Assembly (NCBI RefSeq): GCF_016583575.1
Contig: NZ_NRRG01000001.1
Span: forward strand, 186,001-250,000
From: Thiocystis violacea
GTDB lineage: Bacteria; Pseudomonadota; Gammaproteobacteria; Chromatiales; Chromatiaceae
Direction: 5' to 3'
Length of the DNA: 64,000 nt
In this document: in pieces, positions 56,122 through 64,000 of the stretch
Position numbering within the stretch: the first letter of the stretch is position 1
How the letters are laid out: each line of letters opens with the position of its first letter
Position numbers and translations under genes: made by a program
The notes under the pieces: generated by a model
What the model was told of the DNA's origin: nothing
The model's database searches: none
What the model saw: the letters and a program-made list of their open reading frames with translations, nothing else

Positions 56122-56859
56122 TCAGGCGGTCGCGTTGGCGGCCAGATAGGCGGCCTTCCAGTTCGCGTAGCGCTCGACCAACCCCTGGAGCGTCGCCGGA
56201 TCGATATCGCGCAAACCGCTCAGGACCAGTGACTTGGAGCCCCGACCGATCGGCTCCCCGGCCTGTCCAATCTGAAACCCCAAGCGCGCCTCGCCTCGCC
56301 GCCCCTTCACCTCCAACTGACTCTCGACCAGGGTCAGGTCCAGGTCGCCAGCATCGAGACGATCCAGCTCGAAGAACATCCGCTCGTAGATCACCAGCGG
56401 TCGATCAGGATTGACCATCACCCCTTCGCGCTCCATCAGCGGGACCAGGATGTGTGGGAAATTCTGCCCGGAGAAGGCGACATAGCGTCGGCTCAAGGAC
56501 TCGATCAGGGTCGGATCCCGACTCACGGGGCCGCTGGAGGCGACCTCCAGACAGGACTTACCCGCCGCGTCCGTCACCAGCATCCCCCCGTCGATCTCGG
56601 TGAAGGTTAGAGGAACGTCGGCGCCGACCATGCCCGTGAAGCGGAAGCTCATGCGACTGCCGACCCCATGCCTGGCCAGCACCAGCGCGAACAGCAGATC
56701 GCCGGGGGCGCAGAACCTTGGATTGTCCGCGTCGTGGATGAGATTGAAATCGCCGGCGATATCCTTGGCGAAGGCGCTGCCCTGGGCGGCGGAGATTCGG
56801 ACGACGCCGGCCTCCTCGGTAAAGAACGGGGAAAGAAACATGAGACGGGGCTCGATCAT
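56122..56859 (-). CDS. DUF3581 family protein
   Basis: 245 residues; an ATG at 56841 (MFLSPFF) is an alternative start that fits homologues better. The pattern FAKDIAGDFNLIHDADNPRF, CAPGDLLFALVLARHGVG and SFRFTGMVGADVPL is that of DUF3581, which has a hot-dog-like start resembling MaoC dehydratases (GDFNxxHxD). Function not established. It stands alone, convergent with hemF. Confidence 0.82.
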   Translation of the reverse strand: MIEPRLMFLSPFFTEEAGVVRISAAQGSAFAKDIAGDFNLIHDADNPRFCAPGDLLFALVLARHGVGSRMSFRFTGMVGADVPLTFTEIDGGMLVTDAAGKSCLEVASSGPVSRDPTLIESLSRRYVAFSGQNFPHILVPLMEREGVMVNPDRPLVIYERMFFELDRLDAGDLDLTLVESQLEVKGRRGEARLGFQIGQAGEPIGRGSKSLVLSGLRDIDPATLQGLVERYANWKAAYLAANATA

Positions 56860-57104
56860 TGAAGGGGAGGGCGATTGTACCCGCGATCGGACGCGCGAGA
56901 ATTTCCGCCGTTACAACCTGCGCTGAAGTCTCGACCCCGATGGCGGCTCTGGCCAACGACCTTCGCGCCCGCACACCCTCGCGGAGGCGGCGGCGCGAGT
57001 GAAGGCCATGGATTTCCGGCTGGGCCGCGTGGGCGAGGACGGCATGCGGCCGATACCCCTGCTGATTTCCAGGAAATCTTGTACCCGCGATTCGCCCTGT
57101 CTAA

Positions 57105-57150
57105 TTCCGGAGCTTTCGGTCGGGTACGGACTTTCCCGGAAATCGCCTCA
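57105..57150 (-). repeat. 46-nt 3'-end repeat, copy 2 (starts at thioredoxin gene stop codon)
   Basis: Read on the minus strand from the thioredoxin stop codon (TGA at 57150-57148), the sequence TGAGGCGATTTCCGGGAAAG ... GCTCCGGAA matches 29089-29134 at 43 of 46 positions. Both copies begin on the TGA of an unrelated gene and have the same sense as that gene. Confidence 0.75.
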
Positions 57151-57519
57151 AGGTCCGTCCGCTCCGAGATGCTCCTGAAGCCATTCCTTGATCTGGTAGC
57201 GCGAACGTGCCCCGCTGAAACGTCCGCGATCCTCGCCACGCTGGAAGAGAATGACGGTCGGAAATCCACGGACCTTGTAGTGACCGGCCAGACGCATGTT
57301 CTCGCCTTCGTCGACCTCCAGCTTGGCGAGCCGGATTCGGCCCTCGTACTCCTCGATGACCCGCTTGAGATGCGGGGTCAGGGCGTGACAGGGACCGCAC
57401 CAATCGGCCCAGAAATCGACCAGGATGGGGTGCGTTTGGGAGGCTTCGATGACCTGGATCTGGAAATGCTCGTATTCGACATCGAAGATATGTGGATCGG
57501 GTTGGGAAAGGTACCGCAT
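57148..57519 (-). CDS. Thioredoxin-family protein
   Basis: 123 residues. The thioredoxin fold has the redox motif WCGPC (C41, C44) in LVDFWADWCGPCHALTPHLK, and cis-proline in VRGFPTVILF. A 17-residue N-terminal extension precedes the fold. The middle LAKLEVDEGENMRLAGHYKV resembles the thioredoxin domain of CnoX/YbbN, without its TPR part. No signal peptide, so it acts in the cytoplasm. It is divergent from hemB; the 46-nt repeat begins on its stop. Confidence 0.9.
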   Translation of the reverse strand: MRYLSQPDPHIFDVEYEHFQIQVIEASQTHPILVDFWADWCGPCHALTPHLKRVIEEYEGRIRLAKLEVDEGENMRLAGHYKVRGFPTVILFQRGEDRGRFSGARSRYQIKEWLQEHLGADGP

Positions 57520-57556
57520 GGATAACGTCCGGGGACAGCGAATGTCCGAATATTAA

Positions 57557-58767
<1,211 letters not shown>

Positions 58768-58768
<1 letters not shown>

Positions 58769-58844
58769 GGTACGCACCGCGTACCTCTTCCGTCCTCCAG
58801 GCCACTCCGAACACCCGAACCACGCGGGTACGCGAGGCGTACCC
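58768..58844. repeat. Pair of GGGTACGC palindromes between hemB and aroE
   Basis: GGGTACGC-ACC-GCGTACCT (58768-58786) and GGGTACGC-GAG-GCGTACCC (58826-58844) are two hairpins of the same unit, 39 nt apart. The first begins on the last base of the hemB stop codon. Two head-to-tail palindromes of one family look like a small BIME/REP cluster. They may limit read-through or protect the hemB mRNA 3' end. Confidence 0.6.
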
Positions 58845-58867
58845 GACATCAGGAACGGCCATCGACC

Positions 58868-59710
58868 ATGCCCGAGCGTTACGCCGTCATCGGCAACCCC
58901 ATCGCCCACAGCAAGTCGCCGCTCATCCATGCGGAGTTCGCGCGCCAGACCGGACAGGATCTGGAATACGGCCGCATTCTCGGTGATCCCGAGGATTTTC
59001 CAGGCGAGGTGCGTCGTTTCCTGGCCGAGGGCGGCCTGGGTCTCAATGTCACCGTGCCCTTCAAGGAGCGCGCCTGGGCGCTCGCGGACGAGCACAGTCC
59101 GAGGGCCGAGACGGCGGGGGCGGTCAATACGCTGATCCGACTGACCGATGGTCGACTGCGTGGCGACAACACCGACGGGGTTGGACTGGTTCGGGATCTG
59201 GCGGACAACCACGGCTTTGGCTTCCAGGGCGCCCGCGTGCTGCTGCTGGGCGCGGGTGGGGCCTCGCGTGGCGTCCTTCTGCCCCTGCTGGAAACGGGTC
59301 TCGCCCGCTTGCGGATCGCCAACCGAACCGCCTCCAGGGCGCTGGATCTGGCCCGGCTCGGCGCGCCTCTCGGGCCGGTGGAGGGGTCGGGTCTGGAAGC
59401 GCTCGCGGGCGAGCGCTTCGACCTCATCATCAACGCCACCTCGTCGGGTCTGACCGATGAGGTGCCGGACATCCCGGACGACTGTCTCGCCGAGGGCGGT
59501 TGGACCTACGACATGCTCTATGGGGACCGGCCGACAGCCTTCCGTCGTTGGGGCCAGGAGCACGGTGCGGCGCGTGCCCTGGATGGTCTGGGGATGCTGG
59601 TGGAACAGGCGGCGGAGTCCTTCTGGCTATGGCGGGGAGTGCGCCCGTCCACGGCGCCCGTCATCGAACAGCTACGCCATCCGGCGGGCCTGGGATCCCG
59701 ATCCGTCTGA
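58868..59710 (+). CDS. aroE: Shikimate dehydrogenase (NADP)
   Basis: 280 residues. It reduces 3-dehydroshikimate in aromatic amino acid synthesis. Shikimate-binding NPIAHSKSP and the catalytic lysine in [11 protein letters not shown] are present, as is DNTDGVGL. The nucleotide motif is [16 protein letters not shown] with NRT just after (IANRTASRA), the NADP-selective form. Full length. Confidence 0.96.
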   Translation: MPERYAVIGNPIAHSKSPLIHAEFARQTGQDLEYGRILGDPEDFPGEVRRFLAEGGLGLNVTVPFKERAWALADEHSPRAETAGAVNTLIRLTDGRLRGDNTDGVGLVRDLADNHGFGFQGARVLLLGAGGASRGVLLPLLETGLARLRIANRTASRALDLARLGAPLGPVEGSGLEALAGERFDLIINATSSGLTDEVPDIPDDCLAEGGWTYDMLYGDRPTAFRRWGQEHGAARALDGLGMLVEQAAESFWLWRGVRPSTAPVIEQLRHPAGLGSRSV

Positions 59711-59741
59711 CGAGGCCATGACACAACCCGGAGTCGATGCG

Positions 59742-60617
59742 ATGAAAACCGCTGTGCTGGGAATGGGCTTGCTGGGCGCGGAGATCGCGCTACGGCTGAA
59801 ACGGCAGGGGCACGAGGTCACCTGCTGGAATCGCGGGGCGGAACGGGCCGAGGCCGCGCGCGGGCGTGGGCTGCGGATCGCGCCGACGGCGGCCGAGGCG
59901 ATCGCGGCGGCGGATCTGACGCTGCTGCTGCTGAGCGATGCCCGCGCGATCCTGGATACCCTCTTCGAGAACGGCGACGCGGACGCCCTGGCGGGCCGGG
60001 TTCTGGTCCAGATGGGCACCATCGCGCCGCGCGAGAGCCGGGGCATCGGCGCACACGTGGCCGCGCAGGGCGGCGAGTATCTGGAGGCCCCGGTCCTCGG
60101 CAGTCTCCCGGAGGCGCGCGAGGGAACCCTGATTCTCATGGCCGGCGGCGACCCGGATCTCTTCGGGCGCTGTCTGCCGGTTTTCAGGGATCTGAGCCGC
60201 GACCCGCGACGCATCGGCGAAATCGGTCAGGGCGCGGCGCTGAAGCTGGCGATGAACCAGTTGATCGCCGGCCTGACCGCGACCTTCTCGCTGAGTCTCG
60301 GCCTGGTGCGCCACGAGGAGATCGACGTCGATCAGTTCATGTCCCTGTTGCGCTCCAGCGCCCTCCATGCCAAGACCTTCGACAAGAAGCTCGACAAGTA
60401 TCTGAGCCACGACTACGGCGCGGCCAATTTCCCGCTCAAACACCTGCGGAAGGATGTTCGGCTGTTCCGTCGCGCCGCGGAGGAGGCGGGGCTCGATACC
60501 CGTCTGATCGAGGCGATCGACGCCTGCTGTCTCCAGGCCGAATCGATGGGGCTGGGCGACCAGGACTACTCCGCGCTCTACGAGGCCATGGATTCCAATC
60601 GGAGCGAGGCGACATGA
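59742..60617 (+). CDS. NAD(P)-dependent oxidoreductase of the 6PGDH/beta-hydroxyacid dehydrogenase family
   Basis: 291 residues from the ATG at 59742, 8 nt after CGGAG; an ATG at 59718 is an alternative. The Rossmann motif is VLGMGLLGAEIALRLKRQGH with CWNR (NADP-like). The catalytic lysine lies in ALKLAMNQLIAGL. EAPVLGSLPEAREGTLILMA is the substrate loop; the usual DAPVSGG is changed to EAPVLGS, as in GLYR1/succinic-semialdehyde-reductase-like members. Exact substrate unknown. It overlaps the next gene by 4 nt. Confidence 0.85.
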   Translation: MKTAVLGMGLLGAEIALRLKRQGHEVTCWNRGAERAEAARGRGLRIAPTAAEAIAAADLTLLLLSDARAILDTLFENGDADALAGRVLVQMGTIAPRESRGIGAHVAAQGGEYLEAPVLGSLPEAREGTLILMAGGDPDLFGRCLPVFRDLSRDPRRIGEIGQGAALKLAMNQLIAGLTATFSLSLGLVRHEEIDVDQFMSLLRSSALHAKTFDKKLDKYLSHDYGAANFPLKHLRKDVRLFRRAAEEAGLDTRLIEAIDACCLQAESMGLGDQDYSALYEAMDSNRSEAT

Positions 60618-61321
60618 ACCCGACCCAGCCGACCGAACTACCGTTCACGCACAAGCCGGGGCGCCGAGAGCGTCACATCAAGCGCCGGCACGCCAATCCA
60701 CTGTTCGGATGGCCACCCGAATCGATCGCGCCCGAGACGCTGCTGGCGGCCCAGAAGGCGGATCACGAGGACATGGAGAGCTTTCAGCAGAGCTTCATCG
60801 CCCTGGTGCAACGGGCGATCGATCTGCCTCCCGATGCGGGAAGCGAGAGGGTGCTGGCCCTCAAGGAGGCGCTGGAACGCCATTACGAGGACAGCTTCGG
60901 TCTGCCCGAGGATCACGGTAAGGAGCGTGTCGCAATCCGCCGACTGATCGAGCTGACCATGACGGCGGTGAAACGCGCCGCGGGCGAGGATCCTCTCGCG
61001 CTACAGGAACTCGCCGACGAGGAGGCCGCGCGGGCGATCCATTTCAGGCTGCTGGAACAGCCGCTCGTCGTGGATCTGCTCCATCCCGAGTCCCCCATCC
61101 GGCCCGCCGAGCTGACACCGACGCTCCTCGGCGCCTCGCTCGTGGAGGTCGAGGCGGCGCTGGAGATTTTCGACAGGGATCAGATCGCCCGGATCCTCGA
61201 AGAGGGGATTCGACTCACCGATGAACTGGCCGCGCGCGCGATCGACATGACCCAGGCGCGACAGCGCCTCGCCCTGATTCTCGCCCAGTCCGAGTCCGAG
61301 CGCGACGCCCGCCGTCATTGA
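60614..61321 (+). CDS. Conserved-looking helical protein of unknown function
   Basis: 235 residues, predicted almost all alpha-helical. The N-terminus is basic (KPGRRERHIKRRHANPLFGW). Then come charged helices (LALKEALERHYEDSFGLPED, IRRLIELTMTAVKRAAGEDP, LADEEAARAIHFRLLEQPLV). No signal peptide, TM helix or catalytic motif is visible, and no family is recognised. Its codon use matches its neighbours. It is coupled to the oxidoreductase gene by ATGA overlap, and the feo promoter lies beyond its end. Lacking an H/C-rich motif, an iron role is not supported. Confidence 0.65.
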   Translation: MNPTQPTELPFTHKPGRRERHIKRRHANPLFGWPPESIAPETLLAAQKADHEDMESFQQSFIALVQRAIDLPPDAGSERVLALKEALERHYEDSFGLPEDHGKERVAIRRLIELTMTAVKRAAGEDPLALQELADEEAARAIHFRLLEQPLVVDLLHPESPIRPAELTPTLLGASLVEVEAALEIFDRDQIARILEEGIRLTDELAARAIDMTQARQRLALILAQSESERDARRH

Positions 61322-61389
61322 GACAGTGATCCCGGAGGTCTAGCGAAGCCGCTTCGCCGACCCGGTCGGCTCGCGACCAACCTCTTTTT

Positions 61390-61427
61390 GAGAATAGTTT
61401 GCATTAACATGAGCGCGCTCCTAAAAT
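61390..61427 (+). promoter_or_regulatory. feo promoter with overlapping Fur box
   Basis: GAGAATAGTTTGCATTAAC (61390-61408) matches the 19-bp Fur consensus GATAATGATAATCATTATC at 13 positions. It overlaps a candidate -35 TTTGCA (61398-61403), which is 18 nt from -10 TAAAAT (61422-61427). This layout would let Fe(II)-Fur block polymerase. It lies 63 nt before the first feoA ATG, in an AT-rich gap. Confidence 0.65.
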
Positions 61428-61470
61428 AGGATTTATTCTTGTTAATAGTCCTGTTGCATGGTGCCTACCC

Positions 61471-61806
61471 ATGAATCATTCCATTTCGCTCAACGCCCAC
61501 CCGCATGATTTATTAGATGTTTTCCAGGGATCGCCACTGAGCGATTCCACGGAAGGCTTGGTCGGCTCCAACTCGGGGACATTTCCGCTCACCATGGCCG
61601 GAGAAGGGGAACCGGTGCGTATCCATAGCCTTCGAGGCGGCAAGGGTCTGGTCATGCGCCTGACCGAGCTGGGCCTGAATCAGGGCGCGGAGGTTCGGAT
61701 CGTCCAGCGACAGGGCGGCGGACTGCTGGTCGCGCGCGGGGAGACGCGCATCGCGCTCGGCGGCGGCATGGCGGCGAAGATTCTCGTCGGGAGGATCACT
61801 CGATGA
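61471..61806 (+). CDS. feoA: FeoA family ferrous iron transport protein (first copy)
   Basis: 111 residues. A ~40-residue N-terminal extension without homology precedes an SH3-like FeoA core (PVRIHSLRGGKGLVMRLTEL, GAEVRIVQRQGGGLLVARGE, TRIALGGGMAAKILV). FeoA is a small cytoplasmic partner of the iron transporter FeoB. It overlaps the second feoA by 4 nt. The extension distinguishes it from copy two, so the pair is probably functionally split. Confidence 0.9.
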   Translation: MNHSISLNAHPHDLLDVFQGSPLSDSTEGLVGSNSGTFPLTMAGEGEPVRIHSLRGGKGLVMRLTELGLNQGAEVRIVQRQGGGLLVARGETRIALGGGMAAKILVGRITR

Positions 61807-62039
61807 GCACCACGCTGAAGGAGTTCGTCGTCGGGGATCGTGGTCGCGTCCTCGGCTTTCTGTCCGGGGGTGGCGCCTATCGGCGCAAGCTGCTGTCCAT
61901 GGGGTTGACGCCGGGAGCGACGCTGGAGGTGGTGCGCGTCGCCCCGCTCGGCGATCCGGTCGAGATCCGGGTGCGCGGGACCTCGGTCAGCCTGCGGCGC
62001 GGCGAGGTGGCGGTGCTGGAAATGGAGCGCGACGCATGA
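61803..62039 (+). CDS. feoA: FeoA family ferrous iron transport protein (second copy)
   Basis: 78 residues, just the FeoA core (GDRGRVLGFLSGGGAYRRKL, LSMGLTPGATLEVVRVAPLG, DPVEIRVRGTSVSLRRGEVA). It overlaps both the first feoA and feoB by 4 nt, so the three are translationally coupled. Twin feoA genes before feoB are common in purple sulfur bacteria and relatives. Confidence 0.94.
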   Translation: MSTTLKEFVVGDRGRVLGFLSGGGAYRRKLLSMGLTPGATLEVVRVAPLGDPVEIRVRGTSVSLRRGEVAVLEMERDA

Positions 62040-64000
62040 GCAAGACCTACTCCATCGGCGTAGTCGGCAACCCCAACTGCGGCAAGACGACCCTCTTCAA
62101 CAGCCTCACCGGCGCCCGGCAACGGGTCGGCAACTGGCCGGGTGTCACGGTCGAGCGCAAGACCGGACGGTATCGCTTCGGCGAGGCGGATTTCACCCTA
62201 GTGGATCTGCCCGGGACCTACTCGCTGGACGTCTCGGACGCCTCGGTCTCGCTCGATGAGCGGATCGCGCGCGATTTCGTGCATGCGCGCGAGGCCGATC
62301 TCATCCTGAACATCCTGGACGCCTCGAGTCTGGAGCGGAATCTCTATCTCACGACCCAGCTCATCGAGATGGGCCGCCCGCTGGTGCTGGCCCTCAATAT
62401 GATGGACGTGGCGGAGGAACGGGGACTGGCGATCGACGTCCGCGCCCTGTCCAGACGATTGGGCTGTCCCGTGGTCCCGATCATCGCGGCGAATGGAACG
62501 GGCCTCACGACACTCCGCCAGACCTTGCTGGAGGCCGCCGAGCGGGCGGGTGGACGGGGCGTCGCCGAGCCGGCCACGATTCCCTTCGGCCCCAAGCTGG
62601 AGACGGCGATCGCCGCGCTCGTGCCTCGTCTGACAGCGATCGCCGAGGCCCAGGGCGATCCGCCGCGCTGGCTCGCCGCGCGCCTGATCGAGGGCGACGA
62701 TCTGGCCCGCGCGCTGGTCGGGGACGCCGTGACCTCCGACGAGGTCCGGTCGCTGCTGGGCGAGGAGGCCGATGACGCGGATATCCTCTTCGCCGATGCC
62801 CGCTATGGCTTCGCCCATGCCCTGACCCAGGAGGCGGTCACGCCATCAGGCCAGGCGTCGCGCGGTCTCTCGGATCGAATCGATCGGGTGATGCTCAACC
62901 GCATGCTCGGCATCCCAATCTTCCTGGTCGTGATGTATCTGATGTTCATGTTCACCATCAACATCGGCGGCGCCTTCATCGACTTCTTCGATATCGTCGC
63001 CGGGACCATCTTCGTGGATGGCGCGGCCGAGTGGCTGGCCTCGATCGGTACCCCCGAGTGGCTGATCATCGGTTTGGCCAACGGCATCGGCGGCGGCATC
63101 CAGGTGGTCGCGACCTTCATCCCCATCATCGCCTTTCTCTATCTCTTCATGTCGGCCCTGGAGGACTCGGGCTACATGGCGCGGGCCGCCTTCGTCATGG
63201 ATCGCGCGATGCGCGCCGTGGGGCTGCCCGGCAAGTCGTTCGTCCCGCTGCTGGTCGGCTTCGGCTGCAACGTGCCGGCGATCATGGCCACCCGAACACT
63301 AGAGAACCGCCGCGATCGCATCCTCACGGTCATGATGGCGCCCTTCATGTCGTGCGGTGCGCGACTGCCCGTTTATGCCCTGTTCGCGGCGGCCTTCTTC
63401 ACGTCCGGCGGTCAGAACATCGTCTTCGCGCTCTATCTGATCGGCATCGCCGCGGCCATGCTCACCGGCTTCATTCTCAAGTGCACCCTGCTCGAAGGTC
63501 AGGTCATGCCCTTCGTGATGGAATTGCCGCCCTATCATCTGCCGACGCTCAAGGGCGTACTCATCCGGACCTGGGATCGCACCAAGGGATTCGTGCTGCG
63601 GGCCGGCTCCGTCATCGTCCCCATGGTGCTGGTCATCAACGTGCTGAACAGCACCGGAACGGACGGAAGCTTCGGCAACGAGGACAGCGACCGCTCGGTG
63701 CTGGCCGAGATCGGGCGGAGCATCGCCCCGGCCTTCGGCCCCATGGGTCTGGATGCCGAGAACTGGCCGGCGACGGTCGGTATCTTCACCGGCATCCTCG
63801 CCAAAGAGGCGGTGGTCGGCACCCTGGATGCCACCTATTCGGCGCTGGGAGCCTCCGACCGGGGCACGGACAGCGAGGCCGAGGAAACACCCTACAGCCT
63901 GAGCGCCGGGCTGACGGAGGCCGTGGCGACCATCCCGGTCAATCTGTCGGACGCCCTGGGTGGCTGGGCCGACCCGCTCGGACTCGACATCGGGGATCTC
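62036..64000 (+). CDS. feoB: Ferrous iron transporter FeoB (3' end beyond window)
   Basis: 655 codons are visible; the C-terminus lies outside the window. The N-terminal G domain has G1 GNPNCGKTTLFN, G2/switch GNWPGVTVERK, G3 DLPGTYSL and G4 NMMD, then a GDI-like helical region. The membrane part has Gate motifs (LVGFGCNVPAIMATRTLENR, MMAPFMSCGARLPVYALFAA) with conserved cysteines. It imports Fe(II) across the inner membrane. Third gene of the feoA-feoA-feoB operon. Confidence 0.97.
   Translation, partial: MSKTYSIGVVGNPNCGKTTLFNSLTGARQRVGNWPGVTVERKTGRYRFGEADFTLVDLPGTYSLDVSDASVSLDERIARDFVHAREADLILNILDASSLERNLYLTTQLIEMGRPLVLALNMMDVAEERGLAIDVRALSRRLGCPVVPIIAANGTGLTTLRQTLLEAAERAGGRGVAEPATIPFGPKLETAIAALVPRLTAIAEAQGDPPRWLAARLIEGDDLARALVGDAVTSDEVRSLLGEEADDADILFADARYGFAHALTQEAVTPSGQASRGLSDRIDRVMLNRMLGIPIFLVVMYLMFMFTINIGGAFIDFFDIVAGTIFVDGAAEWLASIGTPEWLIIGLANGIGGGIQVVATFIPIIAFLYLFMSALEDSGYMARAAFVMDRAMRAVGLPGKSFVPLLVGFGCNVPAIMATRTLENRRDRILTVMMAPFMSCGARLPVYALFAAAFFTSGGQNIVFALYLIGIAAAMLTGFILKCTLLEGQVMPFVMELPPYHLPTLKGVLIRTWDRTKGFVLRAGSVIVPMVLVINVLNSTGTDGSFGNEDSDRSVLAEIGRSIAPAFGPMGLDAENWPATVGIFTGILAKEAVVGTLDATYSALGASDRGTDSEAEETPYSLSAGLTEAVATIPVNLSDALGGWADPLGLDIGDL

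Overview
The window is GC-rich, tightly packed gammaproteobacterial chromosome. Gene content and order best fit a purple sulfur bacterium (Chromatiaceae, Allochromatium/Thiocapsa-like): a twin feoA-feoB iron locus, a hupK-hypC-hypD-hypE hydrogenase maturation cluster, a CysB-type LysR regulator, an ArsR-family repressor with the cysteine spacing of persulfide sensors, and the yicC/rph, mreBCD-mrdA-rodA and hemF/hemB neighbourhoods typical of the class. No photosynthesis or sulfur-oxidation structural gene lies in the window, so the family-level assignment is inference. There is no rRNA or tRNA gene that I can see, no CRISPR array and no transposase.

Layout. 1-1.2 kb: two adjacent minus-strand genes sharing a homologous ~70-residue module, one fused to a PAS domain and running off the left edge. 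1.2-2.25 kb: gene-poor stretch with a REP-like palindrome. 2.25-5.1 kb: small exopolysaccharide-type operon (tyrosine-kinase-like ATPase, Wzz-like protein, secreted FN3/FG-GAP protein). 5.2-9.9 kb (minus): yicC, gmk, rpoZ, spoT and an MbcA/ParS-like gene. 10-14.9 kb (plus): Ser/Thr kinase, rph, rdgB, yggS, proC, yggT, yggU. 14.9-16.7 kb (minus): gatA and gatC. 16.9-29.1 kb (plus): the cell-wall elongation block mreB-mreC-mreD-mrdA-rodA-mltB-rlpA-dacC, then a D-amino-acid aminotransferase, ybeD, lipB and gatB. 29.3-36.6 kb: SLAC1/TDT channel, OmpA-like protein, hisB-hisA-hisI-hisE, an extended TatC, a CysB-like regulator and an XRE regulator. 36.8-41.2 kb (minus): secreted Cache protein, hypE, hypD, hypC, hupK. 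41.5-49.5 kb: methyltransferase, TPR protein, small membrane protein, and a signalling block (OmpR/EnvZ pair, peroxiredoxin, hybrid histidine kinase, REC-PAS protein, ArsR repressor). 49.6-64 kb: speE, hydantoinase A, penicillin-acylase-type protein, hemF, DUF3581, thioredoxin, hemB, aroE, a 6PGDH-type oxidoreductase, an unknown helical protein, feoA, feoA, feoB (cut by the right edge).

The main non-routine observations are: (1) a ~97-nt three-hairpin repeat in two inverted copies (13107-13202 and 41403-41499), each ending 7-11 nt upstream of a start codon; (2) a separate 46-nt repeat that begins exactly on the stop codon of two unrelated genes (gatB and a thioredoxin gene), in the same sense as each; (3) mreC with no canonical start codon where its ribosome-binding site and family N-terminus place it; (4) TatC fused to a FimV-C-terminal-like module, with tatA/tatB missing from the locus and hisH/hisF missing from the his cluster; (5) an ArsR repressor whose two cysteines match the SqrR/BigR persulfide-sensor spacing; (6) a 13/19 Fur box over the feo promoter.
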